Position numbers and translations under genes: made by a program. Positions 1 through 10,688 of a stretch of DNA of 64,000 nt are shown piece after piece. Numbering within the stretch: the stretch's first letter is position 1; every line of letters begins with the position of its first letter. The notes beneath the pieces are model-generated. The model saw only the letters and a program-made list of their open reading frames with translations. It was not told the origin of the DNA and did not search any database. The stretch is from contig ML991791.1 of the NCBI GenBank assembly GCA_010094025.1, forward strand, positions 62,001 through 126,000, written 5' to 3'. The stretch is from Viridothelium virens. Lineage: Eukaryota > Ascomycota > Dothideomycetes > Trypetheliales > Trypetheliaceae.

Positions 1-2194
1 TCTGCATATCCGACGAGTGATGCAGATGCATCGGTCGTCTGTCTGGACTGCTCTGCAGAGCTGCTTTGTTTTTGGGTGCCTTCTCCTCCACACTCTTCCA
101 CTTACTCTTTGCTTTGCTTTTCTCTTGCTCCTCAATCTCCTTCTTCTCGATCGCCTTCTTCTCTTCTGCTGTCAAGGGCGGCTTCTCAAAGACATCCTTG
201 AAGTGCTGAATCTTGTCTGGATCAAATACGCTGTTCGTCTCCCAATTATTGAATACGACGCCAATGGCTCGCTTCCATTTGTCGGTCCTGATACGTCCCC
301 ATTGCATTTCTTTCTCCAGCCTCCCAAGTTTTTCGAAGATATGTCGCCTTTCCAGAACGGGAGCAAAGGTGCTGCGATATCGCCAAGCCCCCCTAACCCC
401 GGCATTTGCACAGCTATTGAGAAGATTGGTAATGACGTACAGGGCTACGAGCTTGGCAGAGCTTTTATCCTCTTTTTCCTTGTCTTTGTTCCTAGCAGCT
501 TCACCATCGGAATCGCTATTTTCATTACTACTGTCCCTGTCTCGATCGGGATTTGCGCTGGTGTATGCGAAGGGCAGCTCCACGTTCGTCACCAAGAGAT
601 CAATAATTTCGTCCATGGCGATTGAGGCATATTTGATAGCGAAATGTGTGACACTTGCCACGTGTCCTCGTCGGAGGCGAGCAGTCGAAGTTGGGAGGCG
701 AGCAATCATCCGTGTCAGTCTCGCCCTCTGCAGCAGGTTCAAGAATTGAAATGGCTTCTGCTCTCCCTCAGTTGCTGTGAGACTAGGTTCACCAGCCAGA
801 TGATCGCGATGTCTGCTCGCAATGTTGTCATCGTCCGATTCTTCTTCCGCTGAAGAATCATAATCGGAGCATTCCACGATTTCCTCGAATGAGGTAACCC
901 ACTCAAAGGGAATGTGTACAGGTGGCGGTCTCCAAAGGGGCCCTTCGTCATAGATCCGCACTAATTCGCCTGGATGCTTTTTTGGCTCGTATCCAGTCAT
1001 CAATTCCCACAGCTTCCATCGATAATATACGCCGGCTTCGCTCCTTGCATCCCACATCCAAGCCCAAATTTCATTCTTCTGAACCTCTTCGCAGCTCATG
1101 AGTAAGGCTTCGAACTCAGGGCCAAACTCCATCATCTTCTCAATTATGCTATGTATATGCCTTATTAGTCCGAGGTCGGTGGGGATGGTAACGTAGACTA
1201 CGAGCTGAGGCTCCCCGTTTGGCTGGCTAGGTACGGAAGGCGCAAGTGAGGATGGGGGAGCAAAATTGTGGGTTGTGCCTGGAGGTGGTGCCCGATTGAG
1301 TGAGCCAAACGAAGTCGGCCGGAGCGGCTTTGCGTTGAAAGGCAGTTTTGCAGCCGGTGTTAACACTGAGTTCGCTGTAAAATTTCCACCAAATGTCGCC
1401 GATGATAGGTGCCGGGAAATAAACAAGTAGTACCCTTTTCCGAGGTAGCGATTTTGTAGTTGGCCAATCGCGGTATCGATTTCCATGGCAGGGGTATCTG
1501 GTGACAGTGTTATGAGTGCCGACATTGACTTTCGCTCCTGAGATCCCGGTGCTGAGGGAGGCAAGATCTTGACACCATCGACTTTCAGATTTGAAGGAAT
1601 AAGGGCTCGAATTTCAGCTTGCGGGGTTCCTGGAGGCAGCGACGATAGATGGACTGTCGGCTTCGGCGCAGCTTTTTCCATAGCCCTCGTATCTTCCGGA
1701 TTCTCTCCCAAGTCATCTGGATCTCCAAAAGCAGCGGCGACATCCTTTGACTTTGAAGACGACTGTTCGTATGAAAATAATCCCTGCTCTCGTCCTTGTT
1801 CTTTCGGGTATCCATCTGGCCCTCGCTTCCGCGGGAAAGGTGGGAATGTCGGATCAGGTCCAAGACTTCCAGGACCACTCTTCGGCAGATTTGATTGTGT
1901 GGGTGCAAAATGTCTTTTCGGAGCACTTCCAGGGGGGGCTCCGCCTCTGAGCGCCCCCGAGCCTGGAGCTGCCGCACCTTCGAATTTGCCAGCTAGTCTT
2001 GAGGAGGGTAAGGTATCATTATCATCGTCAAAGGACTTGACAAAGTCTTTCAGTACAGCTGCGGTCTCTTCCTCTTCGCGTAGGCGCTTTGCTTCGGCTT
2101 CGGCTTTTTGGCGCTCGAATATGGTTTTCTTTGGAGCAGCTTTGAGTTTGTCGCTAATATCAGGAAATTCTTTGATTGTAGACTTATCCGCCAT
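1..2194 (-). CDS. SR140/U2SURP-like splicing protein, N-terminal part (runs off left edge)
   Basis: One frame is open from the ATG at 2194 (protein starts MADKSTIKEF) to the window edge, about 731 codons with no stop and no need for an intron. The order of parts fits the U2 snRNP-associated SR140/U2SURP family. First comes a charged, coiled N-terminus (residues 1-60) and a Pro/Gly-rich linker. An RRM-like domain follows at about 150-250, with the segment TVHLSSLPPGT. A SURP/SWAP module at about 330-390 contains LIRHIHSIIEKMMEFGPEFE. A CID-type helical region covers about 470-620. These proteins act in the nucleus in U2 snRNP and branch-site function. The C-terminal end is outside the window. 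The gene is divergent from the one starting at 2518. Family assignment rests on domain order; the exact orthologue is inferred. Confidence 0.75.
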   Translation of the reverse strand, partial: MADKSTIKEFPDISDKLKAAPKKTIFERQKAEAEAKRLREEEETAAVLKDFVKSFDDDNDTLPSSRLAGKFEGAAAPGSGALRGGAPPGSAPKRHFAPTQSNLPKSGPGSLGPDPTFPPFPRKRGPDGYPKEQGREQGLFSYEQSSSKSKDVAAAFGDPDDLGENPEDTRAMEKAAPKPTVHLSSLPPGTPQAEIRALIPSNLKVDGVKILPPSAPGSQERKSMSALITLSPDTPAMEIDTAIGQLQNRYLGKGYYLFISRHLSSATFGGNFTANSVLTPAAKLPFNAKPLRPTSFGSLNRAPPPGTTHNFAPPSSLAPSVPSQPNGEPQLVVYVTIPTDLGLIRHIHSIIEKMMEFGPEFEALLMSCEEVQKNEIWAWMWDARSEAGVYYRWKLWELMTGYEPKKHPGELVRIYDEGPLWRPPPVHIPFEWVTSFEEIVECSDYDSSAEEESDDDNIASRHRDHLAGEPSLTATEGEQKPFQFLNLLQRARLTRMIARLPTSTARLRRGHVASVTHFAIKYASIAMDEIIDLLVTNVELPFAYTSANPDRDRDSSNENSDSDGEAARNKDKEKEDKSSAKLVALYVITNLLNSCANAGVRGAWRYRSTFAPVLERRHIFEKLGRLEKEMQWGRIRTDKWKRAIGVVFNNWETNSVFDPDKIQHFKDVFEKPPLTAEEKKAIEKKEIEEQEKSKAKSKWKSVEEKAPKNKAALQSSPDRRPMHLHHSSDMQ

Positions 2195-2517
2195 TCTGCT
2201 GTACCAGGAGATGGGTATAGCTCATGGAAAAATCAGTCAAATTGGGCGTGTGGCCTGCAAGTGCCGACTCCCAACGAGCTGTAATGGCGCGGCGGGTTGT
2301 TTGGAAGAAGGTGCGGAACCAAGCTCGGAGGAGGCCAAGATTTTTGACCCACTCTAATCCACTTCACTGCCTTCACTGCATTCACTGCATTCACTGCATT
2401 CATTCACTGCATTCATTCACTGCAAACGACGTCAGAGGCCTCGATCTCTCTATCACACTAAAGTGTCGCAGCATACGGCAACGCTTCTCTAATCTTCCGA
2501 GATTAATCTTCCCAAAC
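2195..2517. promoter_or_regulatory. Divergent intergenic region
   Basis: This 323-bp gap separates two divergent start codons and must hold both promoters. Apart from the short tandem repeat at 2363-2424 I see no recognisable element. Confidence 0.5.
2363..2424. repeat. 9-bp tandem repeat, unit TTCACTGCA
   Basis: Six copies of TTCACTGCA or TTCACTGCC lie nearly head to tail, two of the joints carrying an extra TTCA. The repeat sits in the divergent promoter, about 95 bp before the start codon at 2518. It could vary in copy number between strains. Confidence 0.9.
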
Positions 2518-3985
2518 ATGGCCAAAAACGAAGGGACTTCAGCTTTACTACTTTTTCTTACTCGAGATGCTAAGATTCCACCGTTGACTAGCATCGAAAG
2601 AATGAAGGAGATGCAAAAGGCTGGGCTGACTAGATGGCTCACAAGGTGAGTCGAACTGTTAGCAGCTCTTTCTCATTAACGTTCTTGGACCTGTCGAGAA
2701 TGCATGTGTATTAATGCACACTAAGACTTGGAATCTCTTCTTTATTCTTTAAACTTGATTTGCTATTTGAGTCGGGCTATCAGGGACGTGTCTAGGCCTT
2801 GCAAGCATTCCGGGAAGTACATTTGTAAAGCTTCTGGGCTGCAATCTCATGCTTCCAACGCATTCTTTCAAGACCCTAATATTTTTGGATTCGAGCAGCT
2901 ATACGAATATTGAAGCAAGTGACTAAGTAGTCAGCCTTCATGAATCTCGAGTCTGGTCGAAGTAATCATTTTCGAAAGTTGTATTGAAAGCATTACTGAT
3001 AGTGGCTTCAAGCTCAGACGATATTGCCAAGTCCACGCTTGGAGAAGTCCAGACTATTTTCCAGGATCCAAAGCAAGCCAAACAAGTCCTCAACGCTGCT
3101 AAACGTATATCTAAGAAGCGAACATCGTCCGAAGCAGAGTCCAATTCCCCATCAAGGAAGAAACAAAAACAACCGGCTTCCGAAGAGCCTGTTGACCCTT
3201 CCGAGATCGAAAAATCCCTCGTTTTGCCGAATTCATCGGCTAGTGAAGAAGAATTAGAGAAAATAGTGCTCTTCACCAATCGAGCCCCACTCGTCCTTGC
3301 TTTTGCTGTCAGCTTGCTTAAGCATACTATGCCAAGCCAGCCCTTGTCGAGCAGGTTAAGCTTAGCACAGGCTGTCGTCAGCGTCAACAGCAAGAGCAAA
3401 GCCATTAGTCTAGGAATGGAAACCGGAAAGTCTGCGGAGGAGGAAGGATGGGGTGAAGGTCAGCCACTTTTCAAAGTCATGGGAAGGGAGATAAGAGTGA
3501 TGAGGAGACCAGGCTACATATGGAAAGAGAGCAGCGAAGATAAGGCGGCGGACGAAGGCGAGCTCAGCGGAAATAATGACACGCAAGAGGACACCGAGCC
3601 AGCCCTATGGGCACTAGATCTTGAATCGTGGAAGAAATCTAACGGAAAGGGAGGACAGATGCCTATTTACACAGCAGAGTCAGCTCGATCATATCTTCTC
3701 CGCTCATTCGATACCCCTCCATCTTCCAGTGAGGAGAAGGCGGAGTCGAAGAAAAAACGGTCTGGAGCGCAGGTGGCAGCGGCGAAGGAGCACAACCTCA
3801 GCCTACTGCTTTCAGCACTTGACATGCTGTATGCATCTTGGGTCTCTCATCTCGATACCGCAGAGCTCGATCGAAGAGCATGGGGCTGGTATGTTAGAGT
3901 TCGACCCGAGGTGGAGAGTGGACCTGCCGGGTGGGGCGGCAAAGGAGAGGTTAAGCTTTCAGAGATCCTAGCTCTACGGAGATAA
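2518..3985 (+). CDS. Unrecognised conserved-looking protein, about 395 aa, three exons proposed
   Basis: The last exon (2979-3985) is a solid open frame. It has a Lys/Ser-rich, probably nuclear-type stretch near residues 90-115 (SPSRKKQKQP). A hydrophobic helix region follows (NRAPLVLAFAVSLLKHTM), then a conserved-looking block with EEEGWGEGQPLFKVMGREIR. Upstream, an ATG at 2518 opens a 42-codon exon ending at a GTGAGT donor (2646). A middle exon at about 2772-2824 ends at GTAAAG. It keeps the frame if joined to the acceptor at 2977-2978. The total is 1188 nt, divisible by three. The first two exons are proposed from splice signals and phase only. The 3' end is convergent with the HAD gene, 58 bp away. 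I do not recognise the family and assign no function. Confidence 0.55.
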
Positions 3986-4043
3986 ATATTGGCGCTTCTT
4001 GGCGGCAAGCCCCTGATCTTCCGGCCTTGGCCGGCCTTTCCAT

Positions 4044-5193
4044 TTAGACTTCAAGCGAGAAAGTCTGTTTGGGGTCTTGCCAAATCGCTTTGAGGCGTGG
4101 TCCGATGATGTCAATGTCTCTCGCGACCGTGATGCTGGCTTCAAGAGAAGACTGTCCTGATTTTCTTTGCAGGCGAGTAGGAATACCTCTTTCGCTGCCT
4201 TCGTACTTGCCGTCTCTGTCAAGCAAGACGGCTTCCCAGCCAGCATCCGTAGCCCCCACGACATCTTTCTTGAGCTCATCTCCAACATAGATCGCCATGA
4301 GATCTTTCTGGTCTTCAAATTCCTCAAAAGCTTGAGCAGCTATGCGAGCAGCCTCAAAGATGCTTGGAGATGGTTTCTCCACGCCGGCGTCATAGCTCAG
4401 AACCACGAAGTCAATGTCAAGATCACTCTTAGGTCTGAATTCCCGGAAACCCAACTCTGGTTGATAGCGCTGTCCAACCCTTAGGCCTAATGATTCCAGA
4501 ATCGGGGGTACACGGTCGTCGGAATTTGTAATGATTCCTACAGTTGTTCGTTGCCATGGCCATGAGCTTGGATCTTGGTTGCTGTCTTTCTTGATTTTAC
4601 GGAGCTTTTCGAAAAATGCTAGCACATCTGGATATATTCTGTACCCTTCTTGATGTGAGAAGCGATCGATTAAGTCTGGGATGAGCCCTGGTGGGATCGG
4701 AGTATCCTTGAGGAATGGCTGAAATGTTTTCTTAATTATCTGCGTAAGCCAGTCAGCTTAATTACGAGTCAAATGATACACAAAGCCCCCATGCTTGTAA
4801 TACTAGCAAGAACATCACAAACAAGATCTGCCATTGTTGGACTTAAATGATCCTCAGGTACTCTAGTGAAGACTTACATTGCCCCACCACTCAGGCGCTG
4901 CCATCCCTACCGCTTTGCCATAGTTTGGTCTCTCTTTAGACTCTTCCTTGAAGGCTGTACGATGAATCAGCATCAGTCAGTAAACTACTCAAGGGCCGCA
5001 TGCTATCTGCCACACCTTTCCTAAAGGCAGTCTCTAGCTGGTCTTCAGTAAATCCGTATAAGCCATGTCGCCGTGCAACCTCGCCATATTGTTGGGGGAT
5101 CGGAGACTTGGGCGTGAATAGAGTGCCGAACGCGTCAAAGCAGAGCAAAAGATTCTTTTTGAACAAAGCACGATGATCTATCAACGACCCCAT
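4044..5193 (-). CDS. HAD-superfamily hydrolase (HDHD3-like), 316 aa
   Basis: Three exons: 5193-5016, 4954-4878 and 4739-4044. Donors are GTGTGG and GTAAGT, acceptors TACAG and CGCAG, and the phases join to 316 codons. The HAD motifs are present. Motif I is FDAFGTLF near residue 20, with the nucleophile Asp and Ala in place of the second Asp. Motif II is ITNSDD, motif III is the Lys of EKPSPSIF, and motif IV is GDELKKDVVGA. The Ala at DxA and the N-terminal FGTLF resemble the HDHD3 group of small-molecule phosphatases or hydrolases. The substrate cannot be read from the sequence. Protein length is typical for a HAD with an alpha-helical C1 cap. Confidence 0.85.
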
Positions 5194-5752
5194 TTTCCAG
5201 TAGCGGTGAAGGCGGAAGTGAATAAGAGAGAAGGTTCTCGTTGGAATATATGTATCGTACAGCTACGATAAACCTCCCACTCGGTGACGCCGAAAGTTTA
5301 GTCTTACGGTGCTCTCCGAGATCATGGGCTAGCCTGACATCTTTGTTGATCATCAAGTATCAAAGATAGCGAGGCACGTTGATAAAGGCACTACTCGTGC
5401 TCTCCTTAAGGGGCAGGAAATTTTTCTAAGCAAACTTCATCGTGCGACCTTTGTACCTCCGGCACCGACCTAATGGGTGTTACTGTTGGGAAATTAGAAT
5501 ATCAGTAAAACCCGAGATCTATCAGACTTATCGCCAGGTCCATAAAGGAGCAATTCAATAGCTTGAGTATTCGCAAGTATTGCGTCTATTGGTACACAGA
5601 GAACAGCAAGGTGCTCCAAGTCTAGGTACGTAAGGGTTGTGGATATCGATCAAGTTACGCCCAAGAATGCAGCTATTGCATCCAACCACGTTCAACTCCG
5701 CATCGCCATTAGCTATTATGCAGTCATTTAGATAAGCCTGACGAGCTGAGTC
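5194..5752. other. Intergenic, 559 bp
   Basis: This gap lies between two minus-strand genes and should hold the HAD promoter and the E3 ligase 3' UTR. No RNA gene, repeat or convincing open frame is seen. Confidence 0.5.
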
Positions 5753-7450
5753 TCATCCAGAAGCTTTCTTCTTCCTATCCTTTTCCTTCACCAGACCCTT
5801 CCTCAATAATTCCTCGTAGTCGACGACTCTCCTATCTTTATGCGCTTTCGCCTGTCTCCAACGAACATATAACATGACCGCATCTCTCACCACGACAAAC
5901 ATACAGCCGCCGACAAGACTTCTCGCCCATTTCAGCTGCAAGAGTCCAGTCGGATTTGTCTTTCCATCCAAAATGGGCGGAGTGACCCAATTCCGAGTAA
6001 GGGAGCTCTGGATGAGGGACATGCGTAACAACTCGCCAATGCCAGAGGAAACAGTAGGGAAGAGAAGAGCGCCAAGGAATTTGGTGGCGATGGTGAGGAG
6101 CGACATGCGGAGGCGTTGCTCACGCCGCCGTGGTTGACGGTTGTTGCGTCCTTGCTGGTTGGCTTCTGGTTGCGCATTCTGTTGGTTTTGTAGTCTTTGC
6201 GCATTGTCCACTGCTACTTCTGCTGCTGCCACAGCATCGGCCAGGCGCTCCTGATCTTGAGGTGGCGCATTGAAGGGAGGAGCTTGTTGCGGCGCATCTT
6301 GATTCCGTGCTGCTTCTTCGGCAGCACCGCCGTTGTTCCATCCACCGAATAATCCAACTCCACCGCCATCATCGTCATCTTCAACGCCGAGGTCGATTTC
6401 CAGAACATCATCGTCGTCGTCGTTTGGAGGTGGTTCTGGGTTTCCGTTCTCGTTACCATTATTTTCTTGCCCAAGTCGAGGCTGAACTTCTTTGCTCCAT
6501 TCAAGTTCTTTCTTGGCCCAAACACGCTCGTAATATGCGTTGTACATGCCTCGTAAATAGGGCAGTATGGCGAAAGACAAAGCTGCACTGGGCGGCCAGT
6601 GTGAAAGGCCCATTGCGTCGGAGGTATCTGCTTGTGTGGCGAAGAAGACAACCGGGAGAATAGGGAGAAAGTGATCAGCAAAAGACATCCGAGACATGAC
6701 GATGATGGTAGGGATAAGGGGGAGGCCGATATCCAGTCTCCAATTCTGAGAGAAAGAGCGCGCAACATCCTTGAAATGGTCCAGTAGAGATCCCCGGAAG
6801 CCCGTGAAAAGAGGTTTTCTATGAAGCATTGGTTCTAATATTCTATCCCCATCATCTGGCCCAAAAATCGAGTAGATTGTATTGATTCCATGAGTTTCGC
6901 ATGCTTGACTGATGGTATAACTGAGGACCACGACGACACCAGGTGCCACAGCGTACGCTGCTAGTCGCTCCAGCAAGTTGACCCCCTCCACCACGAGGCT
7001 TCGCGGCCTCGAAAGGACAATCTCGCTTTTGCACTGGGGACATTGCACCTTTGACGAGGTAACGGTATTCCTGCTAGACGAAGGAGCCTCCATGTCTGCG
7101 ACCCAATCCAAAAGGCAAGATTCATGGGCGGTCAATGCACATGGACACGGGCTTCGCCATGCGCCAGCCATAGGAGTATCCTCCGTTTCATCACCTATAC
7201 ATATCCAGCATTTCCGAACCTCGCGCTCCTCGTCTTGACGTGTTTCTGTTGTTGTAGCTTCCGCGGCTGATTTCTCAGATTCGCTCTGTCGTGGCTCAGG
7301 GTTGTTGAGAAGGATGGTTTGCGAGTCCACAGAGGCAGTCGTAATATCGTGACTGGGAGTGCGAGACAGCCCACCAGGTTGGCCGGACGTCTGTTCGGGG
7401 GGTGATTGCCTCCGCTGAGATGGAGCTGCCTGGGGTGGGACGGATGCCAT
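5753..7450 (-). CDS. RINGv (MARCH-type) membrane E3 ubiquitin ligase, 565 aa
   Basis: Single open frame starting MASVPPQAAP. A RING-variant finger lies at about residues 80-145. The cysteines and histidine run CWIC ... CPC ... H-ESC ... CPQC, with the C4HC3 spacing of MARCH-type ligases rather than classical RING. The finger is followed by several hydrophobic segments: about 155-185 (AYAVAPGVVVVLSYTI), 245-275, 285-305, 450-480 and 505-530. This predicts a multi-span membrane ligase with the RING in the cytosol. Between the spans are a very acidic run (NDDDDDVLEIDLGVEDDDDG, near residue 350) and a Gln/Asn/Ala-rich stretch. Such ligases ubiquitinate membrane proteins; the target is unknown. 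The Ser/Pro-rich first 75 residues look disordered. The gene is divergent from the TFIIIC-like gene. Confidence 0.8.
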   Translation of the reverse strand: MASVPPQAAPSQRRQSPPEQTSGQPGGLSRTPSHDITTASVDSQTILLNNPEPRQSESEKSAAEATTTETRQDEEREVRKCWICIGDETEDTPMAGAWRSPCPCALTAHESCLLDWVADMEAPSSSRNTVTSSKVQCPQCKSEIVLSRPRSLVVEGVNLLERLAAYAVAPGVVVVLSYTISQACETHGINTIYSIFGPDDGDRILEPMLHRKPLFTGFRGSLLDHFKDVARSFSQNWRLDIGLPLIPTIIVMSRMSFADHFLPILPVVFFATQADTSDAMGLSHWPPSAALSFAILPYLRGMYNAYYERVWAKKELEWSKEVQPRLGQENNGNENGNPEPPPNDDDDDVLEIDLGVEDDDDGGGVGLFGGWNNGGAAEEAARNQDAPQQAPPFNAPPQDQERLADAVAAAEVAVDNAQRLQNQQNAQPEANQQGRNNRQPRRREQRLRMSLLTIATKFLGALLFPTVSSGIGELLRMSLIQSSLTRNWVTPPILDGKTNPTGLLQLKWARSLVGGCMFVVVRDAVMLYVRWRQAKAHKDRRVVDYEELLRKGLVKEKDRKKKASG

Positions 7451-8037
7451 GGTGGATCACGCACCTGTCCTTCGGAAATTTAAAAGAATTGATCAGAGGT
7501 CAAAGAGCCGCGCGAAGAGGCCTAATAGTAGTAGAATGAGAGGTAGCTTGACCAGAGAGGCCAAGCCAAGGCTGCATTGGCTCCTGTGATGTGTCGAAAC
7601 AGACAGGACAGATACCTGAGGTGTGCAAGTACGATAGACGTCATGCGCTTAGACCACACCTTATCTCAGAACTCAGTCTTTCATTGACACACATCACATC
7701 ACGTACAAAACGTTAGGCTCGCTCGAACACCAGTAGGGTGGCGTGTAATAACAACAGCACTTGGAGTAGACATATCGGATCTCGGTGCCAAAAATTCTGT
7801 TCCACTTTGGTGAAAGCAAGAGAGGTGTTTTTCCTAGGCTGGCTCACCTCGCACGAATTGGTAGAGTTCAATTTCTTTGAGTCGATGCAAGTGATTCAAA
7901 ACCTTTCCTCAGTCTCTAGTGTCAAGAGAAACTCACAAATAGTAGAGTTCCTTTCACTAGCATTTGATTCGAACTAATCGCATTCTTGATTCTCTGCATT
8001 GTCTACCTAAATAATATTCTTTCTTCCCCACGTTGAC
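7451..8037. promoter_or_regulatory. Divergent intergenic region, 587 bp
   Basis: Lies between the start codons of the RINGv ligase (minus) and the TFIIIC-like gene (plus), so it should carry both promoters. No specific motif is identified. Confidence 0.5.
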
Positions 8038-10263
8038 ATGGCGGATTCGGATACACCAATTCGGAGGTCGCACCGAGCACGCCAACCCAACAAAAAATAC
8101 AGTATCGATGCCTTTGAAGGTATCGAAGGACTTGCTGGATCAGAATCGGAAGATGAGGTTCTGGAGGACGCTCCCAGCGATGATGATGCCGAATTCAACA
8201 TAGACCATGATTCTGAACTGCCAGGAGAAGCAGAGGCCGAAGATAGTAACTCGGTGGACGAAGGTAGCGCAGGAAGTATATCAGAAAAGTCCAAGGAGGA
8301 GGGAGGAGACGATGATGAATCGGTAATTGGCTCTGAAATCGAAGTTGCCCAGGGTATCGGGGATCAGGCGCTAAAGAAAAAGAAGCCTCAAAAGCTTCGG
8401 GCGCATGTTCGAGAGAACAAAGATGGCATCACTCTATATACTAGAGGTACTGACGACTTTCAGAAATCCATTGCGAAAGGAGCTCGGTTACAACATAGCC
8501 TTGGACAGGACCCTGACGATATCATACCATACGTCCTGTCACGAGACAAATGGAACAATGACACAACATTGCCAAGCCGCTATGCCAGTGAAACGGGAAA
8601 TGGTGGCATGCGCCGAAGCTTCTTTCATACAGAAGAAATGCAAAACCAAGAAATGGATGAAGGCTGGCAATGGTATTATGACCAGCAGGGTGAAGATACA
8701 ATACGAGAGAAACAATCCCTTAGCAGCCTCGATCAGGAAGAAGCCAAAAGATACATGACATTTGAGAGTCCAGCTCAGACCCTTTTCATAGGACCCAAGA
8801 ACCAGATCATGCAGATCCTACAATTAGGCGATTATCTGGATATCTCAAAGCCATGGCAATCCGAAGCTACGTCCGCGGTTGACTCGGAGACAGCGAGTCC
8901 TAAGGTCTCAGAGCGGAGAGGCTGGGTCATGAATTTAGGCTCGAAGAAGGTCCAATGCCTGGACTGGGTGTCAAATAGACAAGGGCATACACAATATCTA
9001 GCCGTAGCAGTTGAAAAGGGTGGCCGTTACGCCGATAACAAGCCCTTTGAAGCTGCGAATGCCCCCGCTTTCGCTCCGCAACCGCCAACTCCAGCGTCTC
9101 TGCATATTTGGTCTTTTGAAGCAACATCGATCTCTGAAAATGGAAGTTGGACGATGAATTCTACCTTTACGCCCCGAATGAGGCTTGTTCTTTGCACCGA
9201 TTGGGGTGATATAAGAACATTCAAATGGTGTCCAATGCCTGATAGGGATCGGTCGGAAAGTGCACAGCAGAGCGCGACACGATTAGGCCTCATGGCAGGG
9301 ATATGGGCAGATGGCTTTCTGAGAGTCATCGATGTGTCTCATACAGCCTCAAAAGATGAGACCCAATATCTTCACGTCAATTCCGTGGCGTTCGAAGCAC
9401 GACCGCCAAGTAGCGTATTTACTGCCCTCGCTTGGCTCTCTACCTTCGATATTGCCGCCTCCACAGCCCAAGGCTTCGTCGCCATCTTCAACATTGCTGA
9501 TTGCATCAAGACCTCTTCATCACGCCCATGGTTCTTTAAACCCATATCCGAAACATACATCATAAACATCGCTTCTGGATACCCGTCCCGTCCATATCTA
9601 CTCTTCACTACCTCTATGTCTGGTCACCTACGCATGACCGACCTCCGCGCTCCAGAGTCCGACAGCGTCGAATCGAGTCGTTCTCGCCTTGGAACGCCTA
9701 CTCTCGCATGGCACGAAACTTCCCAGAGCCTAATCACATGCGACGACAGCCCATTCATCCGATCGCTTCCCATCCGCCATTTCTTCGCGTCCACAGCTCA
9801 TATGAAGCTTCCCGCAATGGCGCCGCTACCACACTGTCTCGTCACCAGTCCAGTTCACGCCAGTGTCCTGGTCGGACTCGCGGATGGGAGTGTAATTGCC
9901 ACGAATCCATTACGGCGCACTCAGGGTCCAAGAACACAACTGTTCCTGCAGAAGTGGTTTCAACACGAATTTTCGGGATCGACGCCTCGGGCGCGTGAGC
10001 TAGGTGGCGAGGCGGGTGGGGTGGTGAGGTTTAGCGACGGGTTCAAGGTTGAAGTTGCGGGCACCAAGGAACCCAAGAAAGAAGCAGAAAAGAAGAAACC
10101 AAAGGTGGATCTTGGTTTCACTCCTTTGACTGTGTATGAGGAGAAGTCGTGTATTACGGCCCTTGCGTGGAATCCAAACCTACACTGTGGAGGCTGGGCT
10201 GCAGCAGGGATGGGGAGCGGCCTTTTAAGAGTTGAAGATATAGCATTGGATCGGAGCGGATGA
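8038..10263 (+). CDS. TFC6: TFIIIC subunit Tfc6/Sfc6-like WD-repeat protein, 741 aa
   Basis: Intron-free frame starting MADSDTPIRRSHRARQPNKK. The basic RxRRxRQPxKK motif followed by a long acidic region (residues 30-110) is typical of DNA-binding chromatin or TFIIIC proteins. A conserved middle block (TLYTRGTDDFQKSIAKGARL) leads into a C-terminal beta-propeller of weak WD repeats. Recognisable blades include LVLCTDWGDIRTFKWCPM, GIWADGFLRVIDVSHT, VLVGLADGSVIATNP and ITALAWNPNLHCGGWAA. This layout matches the tauB-side subunit Tfc6 (yeast), Sfc6 (fission yeast) and human TFIIIC110, which recruit Pol III to tRNA and 5S genes. The family call is by layout and local similarity. Another nuclear WD protein remains possible. 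Confidence 0.6.
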   Translation: MADSDTPIRRSHRARQPNKKYSIDAFEGIEGLAGSESEDEVLEDAPSDDDAEFNIDHDSELPGEAEAEDSNSVDEGSAGSISEKSKEEGGDDDESVIGSEIEVAQGIGDQALKKKKPQKLRAHVRENKDGITLYTRGTDDFQKSIAKGARLQHSLGQDPDDIIPYVLSRDKWNNDTTLPSRYASETGNGGMRRSFFHTEEMQNQEMDEGWQWYYDQQGEDTIREKQSLSSLDQEEAKRYMTFESPAQTLFIGPKNQIMQILQLGDYLDISKPWQSEATSAVDSETASPKVSERRGWVMNLGSKKVQCLDWVSNRQGHTQYLAVAVEKGGRYADNKPFEAANAPAFAPQPPTPASLHIWSFEATSISENGSWTMNSTFTPRMRLVLCTDWGDIRTFKWCPMPDRDRSESAQQSATRLGLMAGIWADGFLRVIDVSHTASKDETQYLHVNSVAFEARPPSSVFTALAWLSTFDIAASTAQGFVAIFNIADCIKTSSSRPWFFKPISETYIINIASGYPSRPYLLFTTSMSGHLRMTDLRAPESDSVESSRSRLGTPTLAWHETSQSLITCDDSPFIRSLPIRHFFASTAHMKLPAMAPLPHCLVTSPVHASVLVGLADGSVIATNPLRRTQGPRTQLFLQKWFQHEFSGSTPRARELGGEAGGVVRFSDGFKVEVAGTKEPKKEAEKKKPKVDLGFTPLTVYEEKSCITALAWNPNLHCGGWAAAGMGSGLLRVEDIALDRSG

Positions 10264-10688
10264 ATCTAAGTAGTATCCCAGGAATGGGTCAGTAGGGCAG
10301 ATGAGTGGTCCAACGGTCGGAGATAGAAGGCAATCGCTTCAAATAAACCACGTGCTTGAATTACGGTAACAAGCAAGAGCACCTCACTATTGCGTATGCA
10401 TGCTAAATGCAGTCCCAAATCTAATTCACTCCCTGTTATTCTTCCAACATTAAAAAAATCTGCTGTTATTGTTACATTGGATTATTTCTTCAGTCAGTTG
10501 TTCGTCCATCAGTAAATGCCGGACCACTCTCTCTTTGTCCTTTTCCTATTCAGCTTGGATACTTGTGTCTTCTGCTTCCACTTACAATCCAGTCCCAGCG
10601 TTGTGCTTTCTTCCCCTTCCGATAGCTCACTCTGTGCCCCCGGATTCATCTTCATACCCTTTAAACAGCCTGCCTCATCCTGCCTCTT
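10264..10688. other. Convergent intergenic region, 425 bp
   Basis: Two 3' ends face each other here. The sequence is AT-rich and pyrimidine-rich on the plus strand around 10530-10680. No gene is seen. Confidence 0.5.

Noticed and set aside
17-749. Plus-strand frames of 202 and 178 aa
   Set aside because: Antisense to the same SR140-like gene; no independent support.
1569-2357. 262-aa plus-strand open frame
   Set aside because: Antisense to the SR140-like gene, whose minus-strand frame carries recognisable domains.
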